The position numbers were made by a program, and so were the translations under genes. Below the pieces are notes generated by a model. The model had not been told where the DNA came from and ran no database searches. It worked only from the letters and a program-made list of their open reading frames with translations. Shown here piece after piece: positions 10,643-22,300 of a stretch of DNA of 64,000 bases (its first letter is position 1; each line of letters opens with the position of its first letter). Origin of the DNA: Galeruca laticollis. Its lineage: Eukaryota; Arthropoda; Insecta; Coleoptera; Chrysomelidae. The stretch covers positions 52,849,813 to 52,913,812 of the forward strand of contig OY998176.1 of NCBI GenBank assembly GCA_963921935.1, given 5' to 3'.

Positions 10643-11086
10643 GGTGTTGTAATTCTATATTTCATCCATTAACTATACAATAAAGATGTTATCTTAAATT
10701 CCAACAAAATAATGCACAAAAACACTGCAATACGCAGTTAATCACATTTCTTTTCACTACAAGTGCTATTATGTCTTTCTGTTGGAAATATGGATATAGG
10801 TACTACAGGACAGAAAGTTTTAACCACCTCGTGGTTTGGAAAAATATATTAACAGCCCTTACAGAATAAAACAGAACACGTGAGGAAGAGGGACTTGTTA
10901 ATTCATCACTCTAGGAAGAGTACGGTACTTCTCCCCTTGCGTGCGGCATTTTCTCTCGCAAAACGTGTGCTTGCATGCGTAGTCGCTAACTGGGGATAAG
11001 CCGGCCAGGTTAGAAGGTTCTGGAAGACTTTAAAATAAGTGGCGTGCTTGCATAATCAAAAAACGGGTTTGAATTACAACACCCAT
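10643..11086. repeat. possible solo LTR (TGTTG...CAACA)
   Basis: The segment begins TGTTGTAATTC and ends with its inverse GAATTACAACA, 444 bp apart, with a candidate polyadenylation signal (GAATAAAAC) inside. Flanks do not show a clear target duplication, so this is only a candidate LTR. The 11087-11560 stretch that follows holds nothing I recognise. Confidence 0.3.
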
Positions 11087-11559
11087 TATTCAAGGATATG
11101 CTTAAATAATTTTAAAACCCGAAGTTAATTCACTTATGCAACCAATCATACGGAAGTGTGTATAAAGTTGCATATCAGTGGGTAAATTAACCGAATTATA
11201 CTACATCCCAGTGAGTTATAGGATAATACAAAAGCATTGTATTTTTATCATGCTACAGTATAGGATATGGACCCGCCAAGCCATCGTTTACATATGATTA
11301 ACATTTACGATTTGTTATGTATGATTGAATAATTTTTGATCAAGTAGTCTGGAAGTTTTAGATTTATTAGTTTGCATAATGATCCCTCGTACCATCGTAG
11401 TCGAAGGCTTTTTGGTTGTCAATAGTGACCATCACAGATTTATTTTTAGTATAAAATCGTTCTCTTATTTAGTTGAAAATTCTGATAACTTGAGTCACTG
11501 TGTTGTGTCCGCTTCTGAAACAATATTGCTCAGGAGGTATCATATTGTGTTCATCTTTT

Positions 11560-12540
11560 TTTACTTTTCCGCCAACCTATCTAATATGCGAGAAAAGTAT
11601 TGGTTTACCCCAAAAAAAGTTGGAATTTTCAATTTTTTTTTGGAGTTATTTTTACGTTTTCCATCAACAACAACACGAAAAAACGGTTTTTAGAAAAAAA
11701 ATCCAGTGTGTATGTCGTTGTCGTCGGCCACTTTCTCTTACATGTCTTATTAGCACAATACAGCCTCCGGAGTGCAATAAGTCACCAATTTTATTATTGA
11801 ATATTGTTAAGGACATGTCACAGATGAATCCTATTGATTTTCAGCTCACCAGAGCCAGTACAACGGGTGCTATGGTACTTGAAGTACGGCATTTTATCAT
11901 TTTTTGAGAAATTTCAGTTTGTTAGCACGATACAGCCTCCGGAGTTCAACAAGTCACCAATTTTATTATTGAATATTATTCAGGACTTCTCACAGATGAA
12001 CCCTATTGATTTTCAGCTCACCAGAGCCAATACAACAGGTGCTAGAGTACTTTAAGTACGATATTTTTGTCACTTTTGGAGAAGTTTCAGTTTGTTAGCA
12101 CGATACAGCCTCCGGAGTATATACAAGTGACCAATTTTATGATTGGATATTATTCAGAGCGTCTCAAACATGAACCCTATTGATATTCCGCTCCCTAAAG
12201 CCAGTACAACGGGTGCTATGGTACTTGAGGTACCAAATTTTTGTCATTTTAGGAGAATTTTCAGTTTGTTAGCACGATACAGCCTCCAGAGAGTATACGA
12301 TTGATCAATTTTATGATTGAATATTGTTCAAGGTGTCTCACAGATGTACCCTATTGATTTTCAGTTGACTATAGTGAGTACAACGGGTCCTATAAATCCA
12401 GGTTTACTACATTTTTGGTTATTTTTGGAGAAATTTCGGTTTGTTCGTACGATACATCCCCCGAAGTGTATACAAGTAACAATTTTATGATAGAATATTG
12501 TTCATGGCTACAGATGCGGAAAAGTTAGTTTTAATCTTTA
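11560..12540 (+). repeat. repeat block with five ~177-bp units, copy 1
   Basis: A non-repeated head (CTAATATGCGAGAAAAGTAT and onward) is followed by five tandem units. Each contains a form of GTTAGCACGATACAGCCTCC, near 11745, 11920, 12095, 12267 and 12447, followed by an ATGAACCCTATTGAT segment. The same head-plus-five-unit arrangement recurs in the same orientation at 62380-63370. Short frames inside are by-products of the repeats. Confidence 0.8.
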
Positions 12541-12594
12541 AAACCGTTTATTTTTAGAAACACTTATTGTGTTCATGAATCCTGGCCGTTTATA

Positions 12595-13905
12595 TTCAAT
12601 TTAAAAATAAAATTGCTGGGAATCGGCCATTAATTATTTATTATTATTTTGGAGATGTCATACAGTACTACGTACGTTTCGGCATGGAGCCATTTTCAAA
12701 TACTAACTTTCTAACTTATGGATAAAAACATGCAAAAAAATCCAACGTTCAACATGTCAGGCAAATAAAATGGAGAATTATGTTTTCTCTTCATTGTAAA
12801 ATTGTACAATTTGTATTTGATAAAAAATTTTTATTTCATTCAACAAAAGCCCTGGTACACTCCTTTCGTTTAATCCCAATCAAGTTTAGCGAGCCATATC
12901 TTCTGGATGATACTTTTAAAGGAGATGACGAGTGGAGACAAAAATCCATCCGGGTCAAAAATTTTAGCTAAAAAGTAAAGCATGTGACGCTTAGTACAAG
13001 TCACTTGAAAAGGCTGAACTCTGAATACGAGGCAATCTCGAGATTGTTCCCAATTCAAACCTAAAACTTTTAACGAGTTTTCCTCGTCATTAAACTCTAG
13101 AGGAGATTCTAAATGGCTTGGAGGCAAGTCTCTAAGTAGCTGAAACTTACTAGACGACCATTTGCGTAGTTCAAAACCTCCATACGAAAGTAACTGTATT
13201 AATTGTATTCACAAATCCAATGCGGATGAATTGTCGTCCGCACCGGAAATTACATCGTCAACATAAGTTTGGTTTAATAAAGTCTGTAAAGCCAAATGAA
13301 AGCGATTTTTTTAATCTTGAACGAGTTGCTGCAGAACACGCATGGCAAAGAAAGTGGAGGGGACCAAGCCATAAGTTACGGTGTTGAGCTTGAAGATTGG
13401 CTTTGGGTTTCCAGAGGATACGCTCATTTACCAACGATTTGTCGATACGTTTGGCGAATGTCACAGCAGAGCAATTCGAGAAAATCGAAAATCGAGTAAT
13501 GTGTCCAATACAGATTACTGTAACTAGGGTCCTTTGATATCATTTTAGGACAGACCGAGGGAGTCGGGACTAGATGCATTGAAAACGACTAGGATTTTGA
13601 ATTCAAACGAAAGGAGTGTACCAGGACTTTTGTTGAATGAAAAAAAATTCATTAAATACAAATTGTACAATTTTACAATGAAGAGAAAACATAATTCTCC
13701 ATTTTATTTGTTTTACATTTATACCTACAGAATAACAGCCTGAAATGTTGAACGTTTGATTTTTTTGAAAGTTTTTATCCATAAGTTAGTATTTGAAAAT
13801 GACTTCATGCCGAAACGTACGTAGTACTGTATTTTTTGTATGACATCTCTAAAATAATAATAAATAATTAATGGCAGATTTCCAGGAATTTTATTTTTAA
13901 ATTGT
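12595..13905. repeat. ~300-bp inverted repeats bracketing a BEL/Pao fragment
   Basis: 12595-12875 and the reverse complement of 13607-13905 align over nearly their whole length, including TACGTACGTTTCGGCATG, CCATTAATTATTTATTATTA and TTCAACAAAAG. The unique centre holds a BEL/Pao pol fragment. Whether the arms are element ends or two nearby copies of one repeat is not decided by the sequence. Confidence 0.7.
12880..13510 (-). pseudogene. BEL/Pao pol fragment with YVDD motif
   Basis: The - strand reads LQTLLNQTYVDDVISGADD (the reverse transcriptase catalytic box), then LIQLLSYGGFELRKW and SLKVLGLNWEQSRDCLVF, and finally LYFLAKIFDPDGFLSPLV. This is the order expected for BEL/Pao reverse transcriptase running into its connection region. 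Stops and a frame change near 13200-13300 break it. It is a relative of the + strand copy at 6830-7410 and lies in the opposite orientation. Confidence 0.7.
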
Positions 13906-13929
13906 GTTTATCACATTTTTTGTTATTTA

Positions 13930-14720
13930 ATAGGGAGATGGGTCTGTAACTATCCGCGTAGCAGGCTTTGATAATTAGGATAATGTTGGTAATCTTGAGT
14001 ATACCAGGGTAGTTGCCAGTTTTGATTATGTAAGTTATTTGAACCATTGACTTTACTGGTAAGTTATTGAAGAGGATATTTCGAATACCATCTTTACCAG
14101 GAGCTATTTCATTTTTAAATGATGTAATTGTATTATAAATTTCGGTGGTAGTGAGTAGTGACTAAGTTTTTGGTATTTAAAGTGTGTGTTGTGAGTAAAT
14201 GGTTTTGATCTGTTTGTGAAATGTTGTGTATTTAATGTATTATTTGTGAAATTGTTCTGAAAATACTCTCCAAAGGCTTCTGCGATATTTGACTTTTGTG
14301 TGAAAGTTTGTCCATTTGCAATAATTTTTGTGATTTCGTTTCTTCCTCTCGTAATTTTCCATAACGAATTGTCTTCGGGTGAGACTTTTTCTAAGAATAT
14401 TTTCGATATACACGAATTAATGTATTTATCACGTTTTGATAATGTTTTAGTAGTATGCCCCACAACTTTGATTTTGTTGTATATAAGTAAAGAAATTTGC
14501 TCAATTGAAGAATTGTATGGTTGATGGAGTTGGAAATTTATGCTTTCTTTTATTCGTACTGCGATACTGTTCCTCCGACATCAGTGGGGCGATCCTGTCT
14601 AAAAAGAATATATTCGGTATTTCTAAAATTCACGGTTTTGTTAGGTTTAAGGAGTGTCTCGATTAAGTAGAAAATATCAGGTTTATGAATGTCGAGAACA
14701 TGTCTGATCAAGTTTGTTAA
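13930..14720 (-). pseudogene. Jockey-type non-LTR fragment (endonuclease end plus reverse transcriptase start)
   Basis: From 14720 downward the - strand gives LDIHKPDIFYLIETLLKPN and NTEYILFRQDRPTDVGGT, blocks of an APE-type endonuclease. It then gives a linker frame (14463-14104) with KSNIAEAFGEYFQNNF. Last come PGKDGIRNILFNNLP and SYRPISLL, the first blocks of the reverse transcriptase. Part of the endonuclease has been deleted near 14520. Stops occur and the palm is missing, so the copy is dead. Confidence 0.65.
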
Positions 14721-14828
14721 TAATAGTATCTTCCATTATTTAGTACTACCATTTCCAGTGGTAAAAACATTATAAACCTCCTCGAATTTTAAATTTAAAT
14801 ATTTAACTGATATTATTTTTTTTTTCAG

Positions 14829-15082
14829 ATCCAAAGGTTCAGATCAGAATCCTTCCGTTAACAGACGATATGATAACTATATCTGTGATAAGTAGTTTAG
14901 TTTTAGCTGTTATCTTAATGATAATCGTCGTTGCCTGCTGGTGGACCAAATCCAAAGTTAGAAAAGCCCAACGATTAGAAAGAAGGAACAGCATCAGGCA
15001 AAGTTTACATTCCCTTCGATCCATCGGAATGTCGCAAAGCAGTTTCGCCGATCCCGGATATAGACGTAAACCAAATCAACAA
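14829..15082 (+). CDS. transmembrane C-type lectin, exon with membrane segment
   Basis: The acceptor TTTTTTTTTCAG ends at 14828 and the donor GTAAGT starts at 15083. The exon completes the codon begun in 890-1097, giving Asp, and encodes 84 further residues in the same frame. It reads DPKVQIRILPLTDD, then a membrane span of about 24 residues (ITISVISSLVLAVILMIIVV and ACWW). A basic stop-transfer stretch (TKSKVRKAQRLERR) and a Ser-rich tail start (NSIRQSLHSLRSIG) follow. The topology is type I: lectin domain outside, tail in the cytosol. It ends in phase 0 and joins 36641-37387 across a 21,558-bp intron that contains the ATP synthase b paralog on the other strand. Confidence 0.8.
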
Positions 15083-15449
15083 GTAAGTAAAATCATGATC
15101 AACAATAACTATACGCAGTTTATATAAAAATTATGCCCATTTGCTGGAACGTTTCGTTCCCAAACAATGTTTTAATAAAAATGCTACCCTATGCCCCAGA
15201 CTTGACCTAGTGTTAATTTTTTCTTCCTGTTTATATTTAAATCAACTTAAAACCTATTTATTTCCCACATATATTCAATTTGATGCCTCACACTCCAACT
15301 GGTACTGAAGTGTCCAAATCTGATTGTTTCATCTTCTTCTTACATCTTAATCGAGCTGAAGCTCATATGAAACGATAAAAACATACAAAACTGTCAAATT
15401 CTACTTGAAAAAATATAATCTACTTACAATTAACTTGATTTTAACGTAT
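15083..15449. other. intron start, and 3' flank of the - strand ATP synthase gene
   Basis: No coding frame is seen. For the - strand gene ending at 15450 this is the expected 3' untranslated region. TTTATT on the + strand near 15250 gives a possible AATAAA on the - strand. Confidence 0.35.
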
Positions 15450-15940
15450 TTACTTTTTATTATCTTTACCACCTTCACCGTCGTCTTTATCAGGTTTTTC
15501 ATCAGCTGGGGGTTTCACAGGTTTTTCATCCGCTGGAGGTTTCACAAGTTTTTCATCCGCTGGAGGTTTCACAGGTTTTTCATCAGCTGGGGATTTCACA
15601 GGTTCTTTAATTTCTTCTTTCGTCGCGGTTACTATACTTCTAGATAGTTCACTAACCAACATCTCGATCGAACCGTCGATGAGTTTACTTTGCATTTCCG
15701 GTGTAACTGCTTTTCTTACTTCCGCCTCGACGTAATTCACCAAATTTCTTTGTTGGATTTTTCTGAAAACTTCCCCTGTGGCTACTTGGTAATTCAGGAG
15801 ACGTTGCACTTCTCCGTAGACGTGCATTTGTCTTTTGCGAAATTCTGCCTCGTATTGTAGATCTACGTTCTCTCTTTTCGCTTCTACCAACAACAATTGG
15901 CCTTCTGCTTGATATTGGAGAAATTTTTCGTGGGTTAACT
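15450..15940 (-). CDS. ATP synthase subunit b paralog, exon 2 (C-terminal part)
   Basis: The - strand acceptor TTATCTACAG is read from 15950 to 15941. The exon runs from 15940 to the TAA at 15452-15450. Its first two bases complete the codon left open by exon 1 (30709-29980). The 162 residues after that begin LTHEKFLQYQAEGQLLLVEA and continue with the long charged helix of mitochondrial subunit b (YEAEFRKRQMHVYGEVQRLL, NYQVATGEVF). The last ~55 residues are not typical of the family: about four copies of a 9-residue unit (KPPADEKPV), then an acidic Lys-rich end. The usual insect subunit ends before such a tail. The long helix forms the peripheral stalk of the F1Fo synthase in the inner mitochondrial membrane. 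No stop or frameshift is seen. Confidence 0.8.
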
Positions 15941-16273
15941 CTGTAGATAAAGATTTTAATATTATTTAATTTATTGATTATCTAGCGTTGCCATCAATGT
16001 TACGTAAAATCTGCAAATAAAATTTTAATAGTTGTAACATTTATAACCACTAAGAATATTTACACACAATTAATTTATTTTTTTCCATTTATACAACAAC
16101 TAAACTTGATTGAATAAAAACCCTCAAGTCAATGTATCACACGTTTTTATTTTATTAAATTCAGCTACTAGTTTCGGTCTTTAATGGCTATCTTCAGGCT
16201 AAACAGTTAGGCAAAAAGCGTCCCAGTTAAAGCGCTGTTTGAAAGGAAAAGTGTGGAAAATTGGTGAATAAGG
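15941..16273. other. intron sequence between ATP synthase exon 2 and piggyBac remnant
   Basis: No gene. Around 16170-16200 there is CTAGTTTCGGTCTTTAATGG followed by CTATCTTCAGG, a hairpin-like motif resembling those near 7740 and 12690. Confidence 0.35.
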
Positions 16274-17650
16274 TTAACCCATTAAAGCCCGAATTAATTT
16301 TTTTTCGAAAATTATCAATTTTTTGATAAAGATGATCCCCATTGAGTTAAATTAAACCAAATTATTCATTATTTTCAAAAAAAGTTTTGCAGTTTTTTTT
16401 TAAAAATGGACGTTGCCATACGGCAACGCTGGGTCTTTATGAGATCACAGACTATTTTAGAAAATTACTACACATGCATTGTTAAAAACATTTATTCAGG
16501 TTTGTCAATCATTTTTGATGAAATATAAAATTATATTCCAAACATAACGCGACATTACATTTCTTACACATTGTACGAATGATTGACGAGCATCCTTCAC
16601 CTGCACATCTCTTCTTTTTTTTCTCTGGGGTGGGTATCAAAAGATGATCTCTTCCATCATATCTTAAATCATCACTAATTCTGTTCAAGGAAATGCTATG
16701 TCTTGATGTAGCTGGCCTTCCTCCCCCTTGAGGCGCAGTTCCATATCTAGATAGATATATATTTCCAATTTCACGTCGTAAGTCCAGTTGTGGCATTTTT
16801 GTTCCCACAGATTTTCGATAAATAACCCAAGCATTTACAATTGATACATCAATCAACCGTGTAAATATCACTCACCACCATTTTTTTGAACGTATTGCAA
16901 TCCTATATCGACTGACATCTCCGTCCATTAGGTCAGTTCCACCCATTCCACTATTATATTGGCTAATGGCAAAAGGTCTTGGTACTTGAATATGTTTGTG
17001 TTCGGCTTTCGAATATCTTTTTGCTTGAGACTATGGATTCACACCATAAGCATTCGAAGCCATTGTTATTGCATTATTGTCCAACCACCTTATGAATACA
17101 ATGCCATTACTTTTTTCAATCACAGAACAATAATCTCCTTTGTGTCCAGTTTTGATTAAAACTTTTGAAGATGTAAGAAGGCAGGACTTTGGTACCCTAT
17201 TCTGTCTGTCTGTCTTCATCTCAAATATTTTAGTAAACCCATGCTGGTAAATAGATTGTCAAAATAGAAATTAAATTGAAAGTTTTGTTCTTTTTCAATT
17301 TCATCCAGCATAGAGATAAAAGGTGCAGTGCACTTTCCAAAAATTTGTTTGTCTACACCTGTAGACTTAGAGTCTTTGCCTTGATACATATCAAAATTCA
17401 ATAAGTACCCTGAAGCAGCATTTATGCACCACATTTTGGATCTGAATCTAATCGGTTTACCCCGAATAAACTGTTTACATCCATGGCGACCGTAATACTT
17501 CACCACCTGTTTTTATCATTTGTGTACTTGCCCAATATAAAAACCTTACAGATTTTAACGTCATCTGATAACTTATCAAGAATCTTTTTTATATTGTTAT
17601 CTAATTTATTTTTTTCTTTAGATTCTTTTAAGTTAGTTACTGTTCAAGAT
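16274..17650 (-). mobile_element. piggyBac-like element remnant
   Basis: A TTAA at 16274-16277 followed by CCCATTAAAGCCCG looks like one terminus of a piggyBac-like element (TTAA target plus CCC start). The - strand carries a broken transposase ending at 16509. No matching terminus is found on the other side, so the 5' part has been lost. Confidence 0.6.
16509..17506 (-). pseudogene. piggyBac transposase, broken
   Basis: On the - strand the frame from 17506 gives KYYGRHGCKQFIRGKPIRF and the SKMWCINAASGYLLNFDMYQ block, then FNFYFDNLFTSMGLLKYL, all typical of the piggyBac catalytic core. After frame breaks near 17216 and 17030 it continues with SNGIVFIRWLDNNAITMAS, YNSGMGGTDLMDGD and a C-terminal Cys-rich domain (RCAGEGCSS, MCKKCNVALC). 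The N-terminal third is missing and at least two frame changes are present, so it cannot make transposase. A domesticated PGBD-type gene is unlikely because of the breaks. Confidence 0.8.
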
Positions 17651-18299
17651 TACAAAATCTTGAGTTTTATTGTTTACGATGCTTTTAAAATATGTAAGAT
17701 ATTTGTATGTTACTTCTTTTCGTCATTGTATATATTTAAAGAGTAAATTCATTTTAGTTGCTAGCGTTGTAAAAATATGTTTCAGAATTGATAAGATCTT
17801 TTGTATTGTTGTAAATTCTAATCGTAGTTACACTTTATTTCCAGCTTTTATTAAATACCTTTAAGATATCACGTTTTGCAACAATAATTGTAAATAGATT
17901 TGTTTGGGCATTGAAATAGCACATTTTTGAAAGTCAATATTTTGTCGCATTGTGTTTGAAATCCTATAGTTAAGAAGTTAGGAAAATGTCACGTTTCACA
18001 CTATTATCTATTGTATTGTAAAAACCCTAAACTTATTGACAATTTGTGAGTGAATTTTATGGTCGACGATCGGAAAATTTGAAAGAAATGTTTGAATAAC
18101 CTTTCTGAGTAAAAAGGTTACAATTGCTATTGGAGCATTAAATAGAAATTGAAATATCTATTGCAGGCATCCATTGTTGATTCTTGACAATGAACCCGAC
18201 GAGTCCAATGATACTGGCCAATAGGAAATATTTATTTTCGTTTGGTCAACCCAATCCCTAGCAGATTTCTATTTAGCACGTCTTACAACGTGAAGAAAT
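17651..18299. other. AT-rich spacer, nothing recognised
   Basis: No frame with family similarity is found on either strand; short frames here are chance openings in AT-rich sequence. Confidence 0.35.
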
Positions 18300-18625
18300 C
18301 AGTTTTACATTCATCGAAACGAGTTCAATACTCAAAACCAAAGTCAGTTTTTTACACTCATCAGTTCTACTACTCATCGACGCGAGTTTTTACACTCATC
18401 GAATCGAGCTCAACGCTCAATAACAAAGTTTTTTACACTCATCAGTTCTACTACTCATCGACGCGAGTTTTACACTCATCGAATCGAGCTCAACGCTCAA
18501 TAACAAAGTTTTTACACTCATCGAAGCGAGCTCAACTCTCGATAACAAAGTTAGTTCTTATACTCATCGAAGCGAGCTTACAACTCAAAAACGAAATCAG
18601 TTCAACATTCAATCGACTCAAACAA
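18300..18625 (+). repeat. minisatellite of TCATCGAA-CGAG-type units
   Basis: Imperfect tandem repeats built on ACACTCATCGAATCGAGCTC followed by AACGCTCAATAACAAAG. Two larger, nearly identical copies of about 72 bp are adjacent (about 18355-18425 and 18430-18500). The frame crossing it (18242-18679) has a repeated translation that only reflects the DNA repeat. Confidence 0.65.
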
Positions 18626-18839
18626 TCAGAGATACTAAGTCTAACACCGAGTTACTTAGTTTCTATACGAGCCAAGTGAATATTCATGAAATCGAAACAT
18701 AAAGTGTCTTCCGATCTGAAACCACCGAAGTTCAACATTCATAACTTTGTACCATTTTGTGAATTTGTACATAATAATTTATTAATTTCGACATTAATTT
18801 TGTCAAATTAAGATTATTTATCTAGTTGAATGTCTACGC

Positions 18840-19077
18840 CAGTCGACGAATTTCAGCTAGAAATATAATCAAAAACAGTTACTATGAAATTAGCTGATCT
18901 AGTTTGCCTCTCCTGAATTTTCTGCTTCATCACATCTATGTTGTTGTTTATGGACTATTGAAGGTGCATCTGTAGTAGGTACAACTGGAGGCGTTTCCTT
19001 GATATTTTTAACTTCTATTTTCAGTGTTTCAGCATCCTTTTCTAGTTTATACATTTTATTTAGCATAACGTGTCAAC
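18840..19077 (-). pseudogene. possible non-LTR ORF1 fragment
   Basis: The - strand from about 19070 reads MLNKMYKLEKDAETLKIEV with a proline/threonine-rich linker. After a frame change it reads KIQERQTRSANFIVTVF, which resembles the QERxxRSxNxIIF block common in ORF1 proteins of insect non-LTR elements. The match is short and the frame is broken. Confidence 0.35.
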
Positions 19078-19114
19078 TTGAGTGGCAGAGCCGAATAAGC
19101 TCAGGGAGAACCTC

Positions 19115-19240
19115 AACATATGTTGGTCAACATTACCTGGTACACCGATGGGTCAAAAACCCCATTGGGTACAGGAGCATGCGTCTACGTAATCAGGCTT
19201 AGGCAAAGCATAAGCGTTTGCCTAGGTAAGTTGCTGACAT
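19115..19240 (+). pseudogene. non-LTR RNase H fragment
   Basis: The + strand reads ITWYTDGSKTPLGTGACVYV and then SISVCLGKLL, the first catalytic block (TDGS) of the RNase H domain of R1/I-type elements. It is about 40 codons long, with nothing of the rest of the domain. Confidence 0.55.
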
Positions 19241-19379
19241 GCACAGATAGGAAATATAATAAAAAGATTATTTATGTGAATACACAGTCGGGTGGCTCTT
19301 ATGGCTCTAGCAAGCCACAGTTATACTTCGAGAATTTTTTGGAACATGTTCAAGTGGTGTGAGGGAGGTATTTCACCTA

Positions 19380-22300
19380 AGAGTACATCACAATTTTTTG
19401 TTAATAGGTTCCTAATTAAGTGTCCTTTGAAATAGTTGAAGAAAATTTGAAACAAGTTTGGGGCTTCGAGATCAAAACGAACGATGCGCATCGACGCTCA
19501 ATCGTAATCTATGAATTTTTTTGACGTTATAAAAAATACTTACATCACAATGTTTTGTCAATTAGTTTCTAATTAAGTGTCCTTTGAAATAGTTAAAGAA
19601 GATTTGAAAAAAATTTGGGGCTTCGAGTTCAAAACGAACGAAGCGCATCGGCGCTCAATCGTAATCTTTATGAATTTTTCTGACGTTATAAAAAATACTT
19701 ACATCACAATGTTTTGTCAATTAGTTTCTAATTATGTGTCCTTTGAAATAGTTAAAGATAATTTGAAAAAAATTGGGTGCTTCGAGTTCAAAACGAATGA
19801 TGCGCATCGGCGCTCAATCGTAATCTTTATGAATTTTTTTGACGTTATAAAAAATACGTACATCACAATTTTTTGTTAATAGGTTCCTAATTAAGTGTCC
19901 TTTGAAATAGTTGAAGAAAATTTGAAACAAATTTGGGGCTTCGAGATCAAAACGAACGATGCGCATCGACGCTCAATCGTAATCTATGAATTTTTTTGAC
20001 GTTATAAAAAATACTTACATCACAATGTTTTGTCAATTAGTTTCTAATTAAGTGTCCTTTGAAATAGTTAGAGAACATTTGAAAAAAATTTGGGGCTTCG
20101 AGATCAAAACGAATGATGCGCATCGACGCTCAATCGTAATCTTTATGAATTTTTTTTTACGTTATAAAAAATACATCACAATTTTTTGCTAATAGGTTCT
20201 TAATTAAGTGTCCTTTGAAATAGTTGAAAAAAATTTGGGGCTTCGAGATCAAAACGAACGATGTGCATCGACGCTCAATCGTAATCTTTATAAATTTTTT
20301 TTGACGTTATAAAAAATACTTACATCACAATGTTTTGTCAATTAGTTTCTAATTAAGTGTCCTTTGAAATAGTCAAAGAAAATTTGAAAAAAATTTGGGT
20401 CTTCGAGTTCAAACGAACGATGCGCATCGGAGCTCAATCGTAATCTTTATGTATTTTTTTTACGTTATAAAAAATACTTACATCACAATGTTTTGTCAAT
20501 TAGTTTCTAATTAAGTGTCCTTTGAAATAGTCAAAGAAAATTTGAAAAAAATTTGGGTCTTCGAGTTCAAACGAACGATGCGCATCGGAGCTCAATCGTA
20601 ATCTATGATTTTTGACGTTATAAAAAATACTTACATCACAATGTTTTGTCAATTAGTTTCTAATTAAGTGTCCTTTGAAATAGTTAGAGAACATTTGAAA
20701 AAAATTTGGGGCTTCGAGATCAAAACGAATGATGCGCATCGACGCTCAATCGTAATCTTTATGAATTTTTTTTTACGTTATAAAAAATACATCACAATTT
20801 TTTGCTAATAGGTTCCTAATTAAGTGTCCTTTGAAATAGTTGAAAAAAATTTGGGGCTTCGAGATCAAAACGAACGAAGCGCATCGGCGCTCAATCGTAA
20901 TCTTTATGAATTTTTTTGACGTTATAAAAAATACTTACATCACAATGTTTTGTCAATTAGTTTCTAATTAAGTGTCCTTTGGAATAGTCAAAGAAAATTT
21001 GAAAAAAATTTGGGTCTTCGAGTTCAAACGAACGATGCGCATCGGAGCTCAATCGTAATCTTTATGTATTTTTTTTACGTTATAAAAAATACTTACATCA
21101 CAATGTTTTGTCAATTGGTTTCTAATTAAGTGTCCTTTGAAATAGTTAAAGAAAATTTGAAAAAAATTTGGGGCTTCGAGTTCAAAACGAACGAAGCGCA
21201 TCGGCGCTCAATCGTAATCTTTATGAATTTTTTTGACGTTATAAAAAATACTTACATCACAATGTTTTGTCAATTAGTTTCTAATTAAGTGTCCTTTGAA
21301 ATAGTCAAAGAAAATTTGAAAAAAATTTGGGTCTTCGAGTTCAAACGAACGATGCGCATCGGAGCTCAATCGTAATCTTTATGTATTTTTTTTACGTTAT
21401 AAAAAATACTTACATCACAATGTTTTGTCAATTGGTTTCTAATTAAGTGTCCTTTGAAATAGTTAAAGAAAATTTGAAAAAAATTTGGGGCTTCGAGTTC
21501 AAAACGAACGAAGCGCATCGGCGCTCAATCGTAATCTTTATGAATTTTTTTTTACGTTATAAAAAATACATCACAATTTTTTGCTAATAGGTTCTTAATT
21601 AAGTGTCCTTTGAAATAGTTGAAAAAAATTTGGGGCTTCGAGATCAAAACGAACGATGTGCATCGACGCTCAATCGTAATCTTTATAAATTTTTTTTGAC
21701 GTTATAAAAAATACTTACATCACAATGTTTTGTCAATTAGTTTCTAATTAAGTGTCCTTTGAAATAGTCAAAGAAAATTTGAAAAAAATTTGGGTCTTCG
21801 AGTTCAAACGAACGATGCGCATCGGAGCTCAATCGTAATCTATGATTTTTGACGTTATAAAAAATACTTACATCACAATGTTTTGTCAATTAGTTTCTAA
21901 TTAAGTGTCCTTTGAAATAGTTAGAGAACATTTGAAAAAAATTTGGGGCTTCGAGATCAAAACGAATGATGCGCATCGACGCTCAATCGTAATCTTTATG
22001 AATTTTTTTTTACGTTATAAAAAATACATCACAATTTTTTGCTAATAGGTTCCTAATTAAGTGTCCTTTGAAATAGTTGAAAAAAATTTGGGGCTTCGAG
22101 ATCAAAACGAACGAAGCGCATCGGCGCTCAATCGTAATCTTTATGAATTTTTTTGACGTTATAAAAAATACTTACATCACAATGTTTTGTCAATTAGTTT
22201 CTAATTAAGTGTCCTTTGGAATAGTCAAAGAAAATTTGAAAAAAATTTGGGTCTTCGAGTTCAAACGAACGATGCGCATCGGAGCTCAATCGTAATCTTT

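Noticed and set aside
19577..19879. A 100-residue open frame inside the satellite
   Set aside because: Its translation is two copies of the same repeat unit; neighbouring units break the frame, so it only reflects the DNA repeat.
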